Origin: Neptunicoccus cionae
GTDB taxonomy: Bacteria; Pseudomonadota; Alphaproteobacteria; Rhodobacterales; Rhodobacteraceae
Assembly: GCF_014643735.1 (NCBI RefSeq)
Contig: NZ_BMKA01000001.1
Coordinates: forward strand, 248,001 to 312,000
Direction of reading: 5' to 3'
Length of the DNA stretch: 64,000 nucleotides
The translations under genes and the position numbers were made by a program. Under the pieces are notes generated by a model. The model made no database searches, was not told the origin of the DNA, and saw nothing but the letters and a program-made list of their open reading frames with translations. Shown here in pieces: positions 56,752 through 64,000 of the stretch; positions within the stretch are counted from its first letter, which is position 1, and the number at the start of each line of letters is the position of its first letter.

Positions 56752-57828
56752 TCAGTTAGGGATCTCTGCCTCGATGCCTTCAACGTAGAAGCTCATGCCA
56801 GCCAGCGTGCCGTCATCAGCTGTTTCGCCTTCAGCCAGCCACGCGGAACCGTCCTGCTTGTTGATCGGGCCAGTGAAGGCGTGAACCTCCCCAGAGGCCA
56901 GTTTATCGGCCAGTTCCTGTGCAGAGGCACGGACTTCGGCAGGGATCGCTTCGGTCATCTCGCCGATTTCAACCATGCCTTCTTTGATGCCGTGCCATGT
57001 GTCGGTGCTTTCCCAAGTCCCGTCCAGCATCGCCTGTGTGCGCTCTACATAGTAAGGTGCCCAGTTGTCGATGATAGAGCTGACCCGTGGGTTCGGCGCG
57101 AACTGACCCATGTCGGACGCCTGACCAAAGCCGATGATGCCTTCGTGCTTTTTCATCTCGGACATAGGCGCAGTGGAATCGGTGTGCTGCATGATCACAT
57201 CCGCACCCTGTTCGATCAGCGCGTTGGCGGCATCTGCTTCTTTGCCCGGATCAAACCATGTGTAGGCCCAGACGACTTTGAATTTCACTTCGGGGTTCAC
57301 CGCTTTGGCCGCCAGATAGGCAGAGTTGATGCCGCGGATCACTTCGGGGATCGGGTAAGATGCGATGTAACCGATGGTGTTGGTTTTGGTCATGTGACCG
57401 GCAATGTGCCCGATAACCGCGCGGCCTTCGTAAAAGCGTGCGGAATAGGTGGACACGTTATCAGCGCGTTTGAAGCCGGTGGCGTGTTCGAATTTCACGT
57501 CAGGGAACTTCTTCGCCACGTTCATTACGTGATCCATGTAGTTGAACGATGTCGCAAAGATCAGCTTGTGACCGGACAGCGCCATCTGGGTCATCACACG
57601 CTCGGAATCTGCGGATTCCGGTACGTTTTCCACATAGGTGGTCTCAACCTTGTCGCCCAGTGCTTCCACAATCGCCTTGCGGCCCTGATCGTGTTCGTAG
57701 GTCCAGCCCATGTCACCCGGAGGGCCGATGTAGATGAAGCCGACTTTCAGCTTTTCTTCAGCGAAGGCCGCACCGGCAAGGCCGGTTGCTACTGCCGCGC
57801 CTGCGAGCAGAGTTTTAATGAGGTTCAT
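56752..57828 (-). CDS. BMP-family ABC transporter substrate-binding protein
   Basis: A periplasmic solute-binding protein of the basic membrane protein (BMP/PnrA) family, 358 residues. The Sec signal is MNLIKTLLAGAAVATGLAGAAFA. The mature start EEKLKVGFIYIGPPGDMGWTYEHDQGRK is typical, and VKFEHATGFKRADNVSTYSARFYEGRAV is the family signature. It likely binds a purine or nucleoside, because it ends an operon with xanthine dehydrogenase genes. No lipobox Cys is present, so it is soluble rather than a lipoprotein. It is separated from the permease by 67 bases. Confidence 0.88.
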   Translation of the reverse strand: MNLIKTLLAGAAVATGLAGAAFAEEKLKVGFIYIGPPGDMGWTYEHDQGRKAIVEALGDKVETTYVENVPESADSERVMTQMALSGHKLIFATSFNYMDHVMNVAKKFPDVKFEHATGFKRADNVSTYSARFYEGRAVIGHIAGHMTKTNTIGYIASYPIPEVIRGINSAYLAAKAVNPEVKFKVVWAYTWFDPGKEADAANALIEQGADVIMQHTDSTAPMSEMKKHEGIIGFGQASDMGQFAPNPRVSSIIDNWAPYYVERTQAMLDGTWESTDTWHGIKEGMVEIGEMTEAIPAEVRASAQELADKLASGEVHAFTGPINKQDGSAWLAEGETADDGTLAGMSFYVEGIEAEIPN

Positions 57829-57895
57829 GAGGGTCTTTCTCCTAGTTGGTCTTTTTTGGTTGTCTTGAATGTCGCGCGATTGGCGAACGGTTTTG

Positions 57896-58828
57896 TTATG
57901 TGGATGCAAAGAACGTCTTGCCCAAAGATGCCGGAGCATTCAGGGACTGGCGCTTCTTGTCGGACGCCATGATAACCAGCACGATGATGGTTGCAAGATA
58001 GGGCGTCATGGACAGATAAGCCGGTGAAATCGCCAGACCTGCGGCCTGAAGGTTCAGTTGCAGAACGGTGACGCCGCCAAACAGATAGGCCCCGATAATG
58101 GCGCGTCCGGGCTTCCAGCTTGCAAAGACGACGATGGCAAGCGCGATCCAGCCAGCGCCAGCGGTCATGCCCTCGGCCCATTGAGGCACGCGCACCAGCG
58201 ACAGATAGGCCCCGCCAAGACCGGCACAAGCCCCGCCAAACGCGATGGCCAGCATGCGAATGCGGATCACTTTATACCCCAGCGCGTGGGCCGCATCGTG
58301 GCTTTCACCCACAGCGCGCAATACCAGCCCGCCTCGTGTGCGGGTCAGGAAATACCAGATGGCAAAGGTCAGTGCCAAAGAGAAATAGATCATCGGATCA
58401 TGGCCAAAGACGATCCGCCCCACCACAGGCAGATCGCTGAGGACCGGAATGTGGATTTGCGAAAACAACGGCGGGTTGATCCCTGTGTAGCTATGCCCGA
58501 GTAGGGACGCGAGCCCGAGCCCGAACATGGTTAATCCCAGTCCTGTCGCCACCTGATTGGCCATCAAATACTGGGTCAGCACCGCAAAGATCATCGAGAC
58601 CGCTGCGCCGCAGATCGCGCCAAACAGAAAGCCGAGCCACGGCGAACCCGTGGTGACAGCGGCGATAAATCCGCAAACGGCGCCGATAATCATCATGCCT
58701 TCCACGCCAAGGTTCAGGACACCGGATTTCTCGACAATCAGCTCTCCCAAAGCGGCCAGCAGGATCGGGGTAGAGGCCGCCATCAGGCTGACAATCAGCG
58801 TAACCGGCGAAATAGAGGACAGGTCCAT
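57896..58828 (-). CDS. ABC transporter permease 2 (BMP-type, purine/nucleoside import)
   Basis: Integral membrane subunit of the importer, 310 residues with eight to ten segments. The pattern IVEKSGVLNLGVEGMMIIGAVCGF and the EAA-like loop LVLRAVGESHDAAHALGYKV are those of YufQ/NupC-type permeases that serve BMP-family nucleoside transporters. ATG at 58828 overlaps the upstream permease stop by one base (TGATG), with AGGAGG before it. Its partner is the permease encoded upstream. Confidence 0.9.
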   Translation of the reverse strand: MDLSSISPVTLIVSLMAASTPILLAALGELIVEKSGVLNLGVEGMMIIGAVCGFIAAVTTGSPWLGFLFGAICGAAVSMIFAVLTQYLMANQVATGLGLTMFGLGLASLLGHSYTGINPPLFSQIHIPVLSDLPVVGRIVFGHDPMIYFSLALTFAIWYFLTRTRGGLVLRAVGESHDAAHALGYKVIRIRMLAIAFGGACAGLGGAYLSLVRVPQWAEGMTAGAGWIALAIVVFASWKPGRAIIGAYLFGGVTVLQLNLQAAGLAISPAYLSMTPYLATIIVLVIMASDKKRQSLNAPASLGKTFFAST

Positions 58829-59916
58829 CAGCGGGCCTCCTTTGTGGATGCCCAACGCAGGCGGAAGTTAACCAGAATATCGACGCCCAGCAGGAAGAAC
58901 AGCAACATGCCTTGGAACACCTGAATGGCAGCGGCCGGAATGGACATCTGGAACTGTGCCAGTTCGCCGCCAATGTAAGTCAGCGCCATCAGCAGCCCTG
59001 CCAGCAGGATGCCGACGGGGTGAAGCCGCCCCAAAAACGCCACGATAATCGCGGTAAACCCATAGCCAAGCGGGAAGTTCGTGGACAGTTTGCCGGCAGG
59101 ACCAGTGACTTCGAACAAACCGGCAAGCCCCGCCAGCGCGCCTGATATGCCAAGGCACAGCGCCACGGTGGTATGGGGATTAACGCCCGCGAATTTAGAC
59201 GCCCGTGCAGACTGGCCCGATACGCGGATTTGAAAGCCGAAGATGTGGCGCGTCAGGAAGATATACCCAACGATGACAACGCCCATCATTACCAGCACGC
59301 CAAAATGCAGACCGGTGTTAGACAGCAGTTCTGCGTTAAAGGCGGACTGGTATTCGTTAAAGTTGCGCGACACCGGAAACCCCATGCCGACAGGGGATTT
59401 CATCGGCCCTGTGACCATTGCGGCCAGAAACTGCGCTGCCACATAGACCAGCATCAGAGACACGAGAATCTCATTCGCGTTGAAGCGGATTTTCAGGATT
59501 GCAGGGATCATCGCCCACAAGAAACCGCCAAGCCCACCCATGATGATGATCAGGGGAAAGACCAAAGCGCTTTCGAGCGGATACAGCGCCAGTGCGGTGC
59601 CGCCACCGACGACAGCGCCCATGATAAACTGGCCTTCTGCGCCGATATTCCACACATTGGCGCGAAACCCAAAGGACAGGCCGATTGCCATCAGGATCAA
59701 CGGCGTGGCTTTCACTAGCAGTTGCGGGCGCGTGTAGCTGGCGACCATATCGTTAAACAACGGGTCCCAGAAAATGATCCGGATCGCGGTGAACGGGTTG
59801 TTGCCAAGGATAGCGAACAGGATGCCACCTGCAATCATCGTCGCCACAACGGCAATGATCGGGGTCAGCAGCACCATCGCGCGGGAGGGTTCTGGACGTG
59901 CTTCAAGCCGCAGCAT
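58828..59916 (-). CDS. ABC transporter permease 1 (BMP-type, purine/nucleoside import)
   Basis: First membrane subunit of the importer, 362 residues. The RANVWNIGAEGQFIMGAVVGGG segment and the coupling-loop SGQSARASKFAGVNPHTT match the YufP-type permease. It starts inside the 3' end of the ATPase gene (14-base overlap) and runs into the second permease by one base. The substrate is presumed to be a purine base or nucleoside on the strength of operon context. Confidence 0.9.
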   Translation of the reverse strand: MLRLEARPEPSRAMVLLTPIIAVVATMIAGGILFAILGNNPFTAIRIIFWDPLFNDMVASYTRPQLLVKATPLILMAIGLSFGFRANVWNIGAEGQFIMGAVVGGGTALALYPLESALVFPLIIIMGGLGGFLWAMIPAILKIRFNANEILVSLMLVYVAAQFLAAMVTGPMKSPVGMGFPVSRNFNEYQSAFNAELLSNTGLHFGVLVMMGVVIVGYIFLTRHIFGFQIRVSGQSARASKFAGVNPHTTVALCLGISGALAGLAGLFEVTGPAGKLSTNFPLGYGFTAIIVAFLGRLHPVGILLAGLLMALTYIGGELAQFQMSIPAAAIQVFQGMLLFFLLGVDILVNFRLRWASTKEAR

Positions 59917-61414
59917 GATCGACCTCCGTTCCGCCCATCAACAGGCCGATTTCTTCAATTGTGACACCGGATGCAGATCGCACGCGGGACAGCCGCCCTT
60001 CGGAAAGTACGGCAAATGTGTCGGATATTTCCATCAATTCATCCAGATCCTGACTGATCACCAGAACTCCGGCTCCTTGTTCGGCCAGTTCCAGCAAGGC
60101 CTCACGGATGAAGGCCGCCGCGGAGGCATCAACCCCCCATGTGGGTTGGTTCACCACCAGTACATCGGGGCGCTGCATGATCTCGCGGCCGATAACAAAC
60201 TTCTGCAGATTGCCCCCTGACAGGGACTTTGCCGCATGGCTCGCCCCCGGTGTGCGCACGTCGAATTTTTCGATGATGGCACGGGCGAAATTCTGGGTGG
60301 CCTGCCATTTGACAAAGCCCTTGTTGGTTAACCGTTGCCGCGCGTGACCTGTCAGCAGCGCGTTTTCTGTCAGGGACATATCGGGCGCCGCCGCATGGCC
60401 GAGCCGTTCTTCCGGTGCGGCCAGCAACCCTTGCAAGCGGCGGTGGTTCGGACCCTTATTGCCAATCGCCGCGCCCTTGAGGGTGATCGCAGCGTTTTGG
60501 GTCAGTTCTTCCCCCGACAGGGCCAGCAGCAGTTCGTCCTGCCCGTTGCCAGCAACACCGGCCACGCCCAGAACCTCCCCCGCATGGAGCGAGAATGTCA
60601 CATCCCGCAAGGAGGTCCCGAACGGGTCTTTCGACGGCAATTGCAGGTTTTTCACGTCCAGCAGCACAGGGCCGGGCTGGTAGGGGCGTTTGGTGGGGGA
60701 TTTCAACTCGGTCCCCACCATCATCTCTGCCATTGTGCGCGGGGTTTCTTCAGCAGGCACACAGGTGCCGACGACCTTGCCCAGCCGCAGTATGGTCGCA
60801 TTGTCACAAATGGTGCGGATTTCTTCCAGCTTGTGCGAAATATAAAGGATCGACGTGCCCTCATCACGCAAACGGCGCAGGGTCTCGAACAAAACGTCCA
60901 CTTCTTGAGGCGTCAGAACCGATGTGGGTTCATCCATCACCAGCAATTTGGGATTTTGCAAAAGGCAGCGCACGATTTCAACGCGCTGGCGTTCGCCTGC
61001 GGACAGATCGCCGACCATCCGGTCGGGATCAAGCGTCAGGCCGTATTTCTTTGACACAGTGCGGATTTCGTCGCTAAGCGCATCGGTTTCGGGCGCATCG
61101 TCCATGCCAAGGGCAATGTTTTCCGCAACACTAAGCGCTTCGAACAGGGAAAAATGCTGGAACACCATCGCCACACCCGCAGCCCGTGCGGCGCGGGGTT
61201 CATGGGGGGCAAAGGCTTGGCCGTGCAGCCGCATTTCGCCGCTGTCAGGGCGCACCAGCCCGTAGATCATCTTGACCAGCGTGGATTTCCCCGCGCCGTT
61301 TTCCCCAAGCAGGGCATGGACCTCTCCGGGGGCGATTTCAAATCCGACGTTATCATTGGCAACAACGCCCGGATAGGCTTTGGTCAGACCGGATAGGTGC
61401 AACAGTGGGGTCAT
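59903..61414 (-). CDS. ABC transporter ATP-binding protein (two-domain, BMP-type)
   Basis: A 503-residue protein with two fused ATPase domains. The first is canonical: Walker A GENGAGKST, signature LSAGERQRVEI, Walker B LLVMDEPTSVL and the H-loop ISHKLEE. The second has a degenerate Walker A (GVAGNGQDELL) but a recognisable signature LSGGNLQKFVIGREI, as usual in sugar/nucleoside importers of this type. The start overlaps the stop of xdhC by four bases. Confidence 0.92.
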   Translation of the reverse strand: MTPLLHLSGLTKAYPGVVANDNVGFEIAPGEVHALLGENGAGKSTLVKMIYGLVRPDSGEMRLHGQAFAPHEPRAARAAGVAMVFQHFSLFEALSVAENIALGMDDAPETDALSDEIRTVSKKYGLTLDPDRMVGDLSAGERQRVEIVRCLLQNPKLLVMDEPTSVLTPQEVDVLFETLRRLRDEGTSILYISHKLEEIRTICDNATILRLGKVVGTCVPAEETPRTMAEMMVGTELKSPTKRPYQPGPVLLDVKNLQLPSKDPFGTSLRDVTFSLHAGEVLGVAGVAGNGQDELLLALSGEELTQNAAITLKGAAIGNKGPNHRRLQGLLAAPEERLGHAAAPDMSLTENALLTGHARQRLTNKGFVKWQATQNFARAIIEKFDVRTPGASHAAKSLSGGNLQKFVIGREIMQRPDVLVVNQPTWGVDASAAAFIREALLELAEQGAGVLVISQDLDELMEISDTFAVLSEGRLSRVRSASGVTIEEIGLLMGGTEVDHAAA

Positions 61415-62340
61415 GCGGTGGCCTCTTGTTGTGCGGTGCTGACCGCGTCAAAGGTTAATAATTCGCTGGCCACGCCAATTGCAATGGCTTTGGGGGTCTT
61501 GCCCAGATCCCGCCGCCCGATCGGGCAGATAATGCCCTCTATTTGGGCAGTTTTATGACCGAGCTCTGCCAGTCTGGAGGCAAAGCGCCTGCGTTTGGTG
61601 GCGGACCCGATCAGCCCCAGCGTGCGGTGCGGGCGGGACAGGATCGCGTGGCACAGATCAAGGTCGAGCGCATGTGAATAGGTTAGCACAAGGTGGTGCG
61701 CATCGGCAGGTGCGTGTTTCACCGCATCCGCCGGATTTGCTGCCACCAGCGGGGCGGCGTGGTCGGGGATCGCGTCGGGAAACCGCTTTGGCGCGGTGTC
61801 GACCCACGTTATGTCAAACGGCAACCCCTCCAGCGTATCCACCAGCGCACGGCCAACATGACCTGCGCCGTAAATCCAAAGTGGGGTGGCGGGTTGTTCC
61901 AGTGGTTCCATCAGCCAGCCCTGCTGCCAGATGAGAGGGGCAGCCTGTCCGCTGCTGCGTTGGCTTTTTTCAGCGCGGCGCAGGGCTAGAGGCTTATCTG
62001 TGGTGGTCCCGACAGGACGGATATAGCTGTCAGCACCGTCGGGCAGGGTGTCCTGTGTGAAAGGTTCCAGAACCAGCGTCACAGCGCCGCCGCAGCATTG
62101 GCCAAGGGCAGGGCCGAGCGGCATTTTCAGTGCTGTGGGTTCAGTAATCCGGCGCGCATGCTCTACCGCTTGCAGTTCCAGCGCGCCGCCACCGATTGTG
62201 CCGCTTTGCCCAGTAGGCCAGACCAGCATCGACGTGCCGGTTTCTCTTGGGGTTGATCCCTGATGACCCACGATCACAATTCGCACCACACGCCCGTGGG
62301 TGCCTACGGCCGAGCGCAAGGACGCAAGGTTCAGTCCCAC
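61411..62340 (-). CDS. xdhC: Xanthine dehydrogenase accessory protein XdhC
   Basis: XdhC binds molybdenum cofactor, promotes its sulfuration and delivers it to xanthine dehydrogenase. 309 residues, with the N-terminal GSTPRETGTSMLV and GGGALELQAVEHAR motifs, the Cys pair in GQCCGGAVTLVLEPF and a Rossmann segment IYGAGHVGRALV. It overlaps the end of the xdhB gene by ten bases and the start of the ABC ATPase by four. The order xdhB, xdhC, transporter argues that purine oxidation and uptake are co-regulated. Confidence 0.92.
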   Translation of the reverse strand: MGLNLASLRSAVGTHGRVVRIVIVGHQGSTPRETGTSMLVWPTGQSGTIGGGALELQAVEHARRITEPTALKMPLGPALGQCCGGAVTLVLEPFTQDTLPDGADSYIRPVGTTTDKPLALRRAEKSQRSSGQAAPLIWQQGWLMEPLEQPATPLWIYGAGHVGRALVDTLEGLPFDITWVDTAPKRFPDAIPDHAAPLVAANPADAVKHAPADAHHLVLTYSHALDLDLCHAILSRPHRTLGLIGSATKRRRFASRLAELGHKTAQIEGIICPIGRRDLGKTPKAIAIGVASELLTFDAVSTAQQEATA

Positions 62341-64000
62341 GACTGCCCCCTTTGTGCCATGACCGCGCGCAAGACTTCCTCGGCTGTGGCGGGGGCTTGG
62401 AGGTCGGGATAGATTGATCCGTCACCACAGGCCGCAACTGCATCTGACAGCGCCAGAAACGCCGAAATCCCGAGCATCAGGGGCGGTTCGCCCACGGCTT
62501 TGGATTTGTAGATGGTGTCGCTGACGTTTTCACCTTTGTTCCAGAGCGCGACGTTGAACACATCGGGGCGGTCCGAACAGGCGGGAATTTTATAGGTGCT
62601 GGGCGCGTGGGTGCGCAACGCGCCTTTGTCGTCCCAGACCAGTTCTTCGGTCGTCAGCCAGCCCGCGCCCTGCACATAGCCGCCTTCAATCTGGCCAAGA
62701 TCAATCACCGGATTAAGGGATTTACCCACATCATGCAGAATATCAGTGCGTAGGATGCGGTTCTCGCCAGTCAGCGTGTCAATCACTACTTCCGTAACTG
62801 CTGCGCCATAAGCGAAGTAGAAGAACGGCGTGCCCCGTCCGGCGAAGCGATCCCATTCAATGCCGGGTGTGGCGTAAAAGCCGGTGGAGGACAGGGAAAT
62901 CCGGTTCTGGTAAGCCAGAGAGACCACTTCGGTGAAGGGCACAACCTGTGTGCCGATGGTCACGGCGCCGTCTTCAAAGCGGATCTGGTCTTTGGGGGTT
63001 TGCCAGTGTTCGGCGGCAAAATCGCTCAGGCGTTCAACGATTGTATCGCAGGCAGCTTTGACCGCCATACCATTCAAATCCGACCCGCTGGAGGCCGCAG
63101 TGGCCGAGGTGTTGGGCACTTTCCCGGTATCTGTCGCGGTGATTTTTACAGCTGATAAGGGCTGTCCGAACCGGCTGGCCGCGACCTGCGCGACCTTGGT
63201 AAACAGGCCTTGTCCCATCTCTGTGCCGCCGTGGTTCATGTGGATCGAACCGTCGGAGTAGACATGCACCAGCGCGCCCGCCTGATTAAGATGGGTCAGC
63301 GTAAAGCTGATCCCGAATTTCACTGGCGTCATCGCCAGCCCCCGTTTCAGGCGCGGGTTTTCATGGTTGAACCATTTCACTTGCTCGCGCCGTTTGGAAT
63401 ATTCGGCGCCCTCCAGCAGTTCGATGGCAATCTGGTCCATCACATTGTCACGCACTTCCATGTGGTAGGGCGTGGTCTGACCGGCGTTTTGGGACATCGG
63501 TGCATAAAAATTGGCCGTGCGGATATAGGTCGCGTCCACATCCAGCGTATGGGCGATGTGATCGATCACCCGTTCGATCCCGACCACCCCTTGCGGCCCG
63601 CCAAATCCACGGAATGCAGTGTTTGAAACGGTGTTGGTTTTCAGCCGGTGCGACACGATCCGGGCATTGGGCAGGTGATAGGCGTTATCCGCGTGCAACA
63701 TGGCGCGGTCCGCCACCGGCAGCGACAGGTCCTGCGCCCAGCCACAACGGCAGTATTGGGTGAATTCCACCCCTTCGATCTGGCCCGCACCGTTAAAGCC
63801 TACGGTATAATCGATGCGGAACTCATGCCGTTTGCCTGTCACGACCATATCGTCGTCGCGGTCATAGCGCATTTTTGCGGGGCGTCCGGTTTTTGCCGCG
63901 ACAACTGCCGTGGCGCAGGCCAGTGCGTTGCCCTGACTTTCCTTACCGCCAAAACCGCCGCCCATGCGCCGGATTTCCACACGCACCGCGTGGAACGGTA
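62331..64000 (-). CDS. xdhB: Xanthine dehydrogenase molybdenum-binding subunit (partial at window end)
   Basis: Large subunit of xanthine dehydrogenase, which oxidises hypoxanthine and xanthine to urate. The visible 556 residues are the C-terminal two thirds; the frame continues past base 64000. IRRMGGGFGGKES at the window edge is the family's molybdopterin-binding loop, FRGFGGPQG holds the substrate-side Arg, GTEMGQGLFTKVAQVA is the second cofactor loop, and the catalytic Glu lies in KAVGEPPLMLG. The other subunit (FAD and 2Fe-2S) is expected just outside the window. Confidence 0.94.
   Translation of the reverse strand, partial: PFHAVRVEIRRMGGGFGGKESQGNALACATAVVAAKTGRPAKMRYDRDDDMVVTGKRHEFRIDYTVGFNGAGQIEGVEFTQYCRCGWAQDLSLPVADRAMLHADNAYHLPNARIVSHRLKTNTVSNTAFRGFGGPQGVVGIERVIDHIAHTLDVDATYIRTANFYAPMSQNAGQTTPYHMEVRDNVMDQIAIELLEGAEYSKRREQVKWFNHENPRLKRGLAMTPVKFGISFTLTHLNQAGALVHVYSDGSIHMNHGGTEMGQGLFTKVAQVAASRFGQPLSAVKITATDTGKVPNTSATAASSGSDLNGMAVKAACDTIVERLSDFAAEHWQTPKDQIRFEDGAVTIGTQVVPFTEVVSLAYQNRISLSSTGFYATPGIEWDRFAGRGTPFFYFAYGAAVTEVVIDTLTGENRILRTDILHDVGKSLNPVIDLGQIEGGYVQGAGWLTTEELVWDDKGALRTHAPSTYKIPACSDRPDVFNVALWNKGENVSDTIYKSKAVGEPPLMLGISAFLALSDAVAACGDGSIYPDLQAPATAEEVLRAVMAQRGQSWD

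Overview
The window looks like one chromosomal segment of an alphaproteobacterium of the Rhodobacteraceae (Roseobacter type). The evidence is the high-GC, Shine-Dalgarno-led gene style, class I lysyl-tRNA synthetase, an ETC complex I (NDUFS4-like) accessory protein, RTX and DUF1127-like small proteins, and the general gene repertoire. No species can be named from the sequence alone.

Layout. 1-4966: 3' end of smc, a GMC-type flavin dehydrogenase with a Tat-exported small partner, a lytic transglycosylase and a 1-Cys peroxiredoxin. 5159-9409: a surface-glycan cluster (LpcC-like GT4, GT25, hexapeptide acyltransferase, GT11 and GT10 fucosyltransferase-like genes). 9550-13425: pnp and rpsO, separated by an MFS transporter gene. 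13717-25840: an RTX protein, a GST and TerB pair, lysK, HugZ-like and DUF4864 proteins, a right-handed beta-helix protein, uvrB, a histidine kinase, the NDUFS4-like protein and tRNA-Arg(TCT). 25841-29693: a gene relic, a small protein, an SDR, a PcaD-like hydrolase and a DMT transporter.

29694-38381 is an accessory region: decayed IS3 and IS66 copies and a P4-type integrase broken by one frameshift and one nonsense codon surround an intact 1252-residue exported protein (PG-binding plus LprI-like domains) that looks less GC-rich than its surroundings. One IS3 copy carries two short palindromic insertions of similar design.

38671-49808: class III (SpuC-like) aminotransferase, DUF1127-like protein, PhoR-like kinase; then an unusual trio (S8 protease, a PAP2/vanadium-haloperoxidase-fold enzyme with a Gly-Pro-Gln collagen-like N-terminus, and a SARP/BTAD-like regulator); then two ureohydrolases and a zinc alcohol dehydrogenase. 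The aminotransferase, ureohydrolases and dehydrogenase fit polyamine or guanidino-compound catabolism.

49805-64000: GAF histidine kinase, SulP transporter, enolase-superfamily enzyme, TetA-like MFS pump and aldo/keto reductase, then a tightly overlapping minus-strand operon of xanthine dehydrogenase large subunit (partial), xdhC, and a BMP-type ABC importer. That operon most likely imports and oxidises purines. The most interesting candidate for an undescribed system is the protease / collagen-like PAP2 enzyme / regulator trio at 41.7-46.7 kb.
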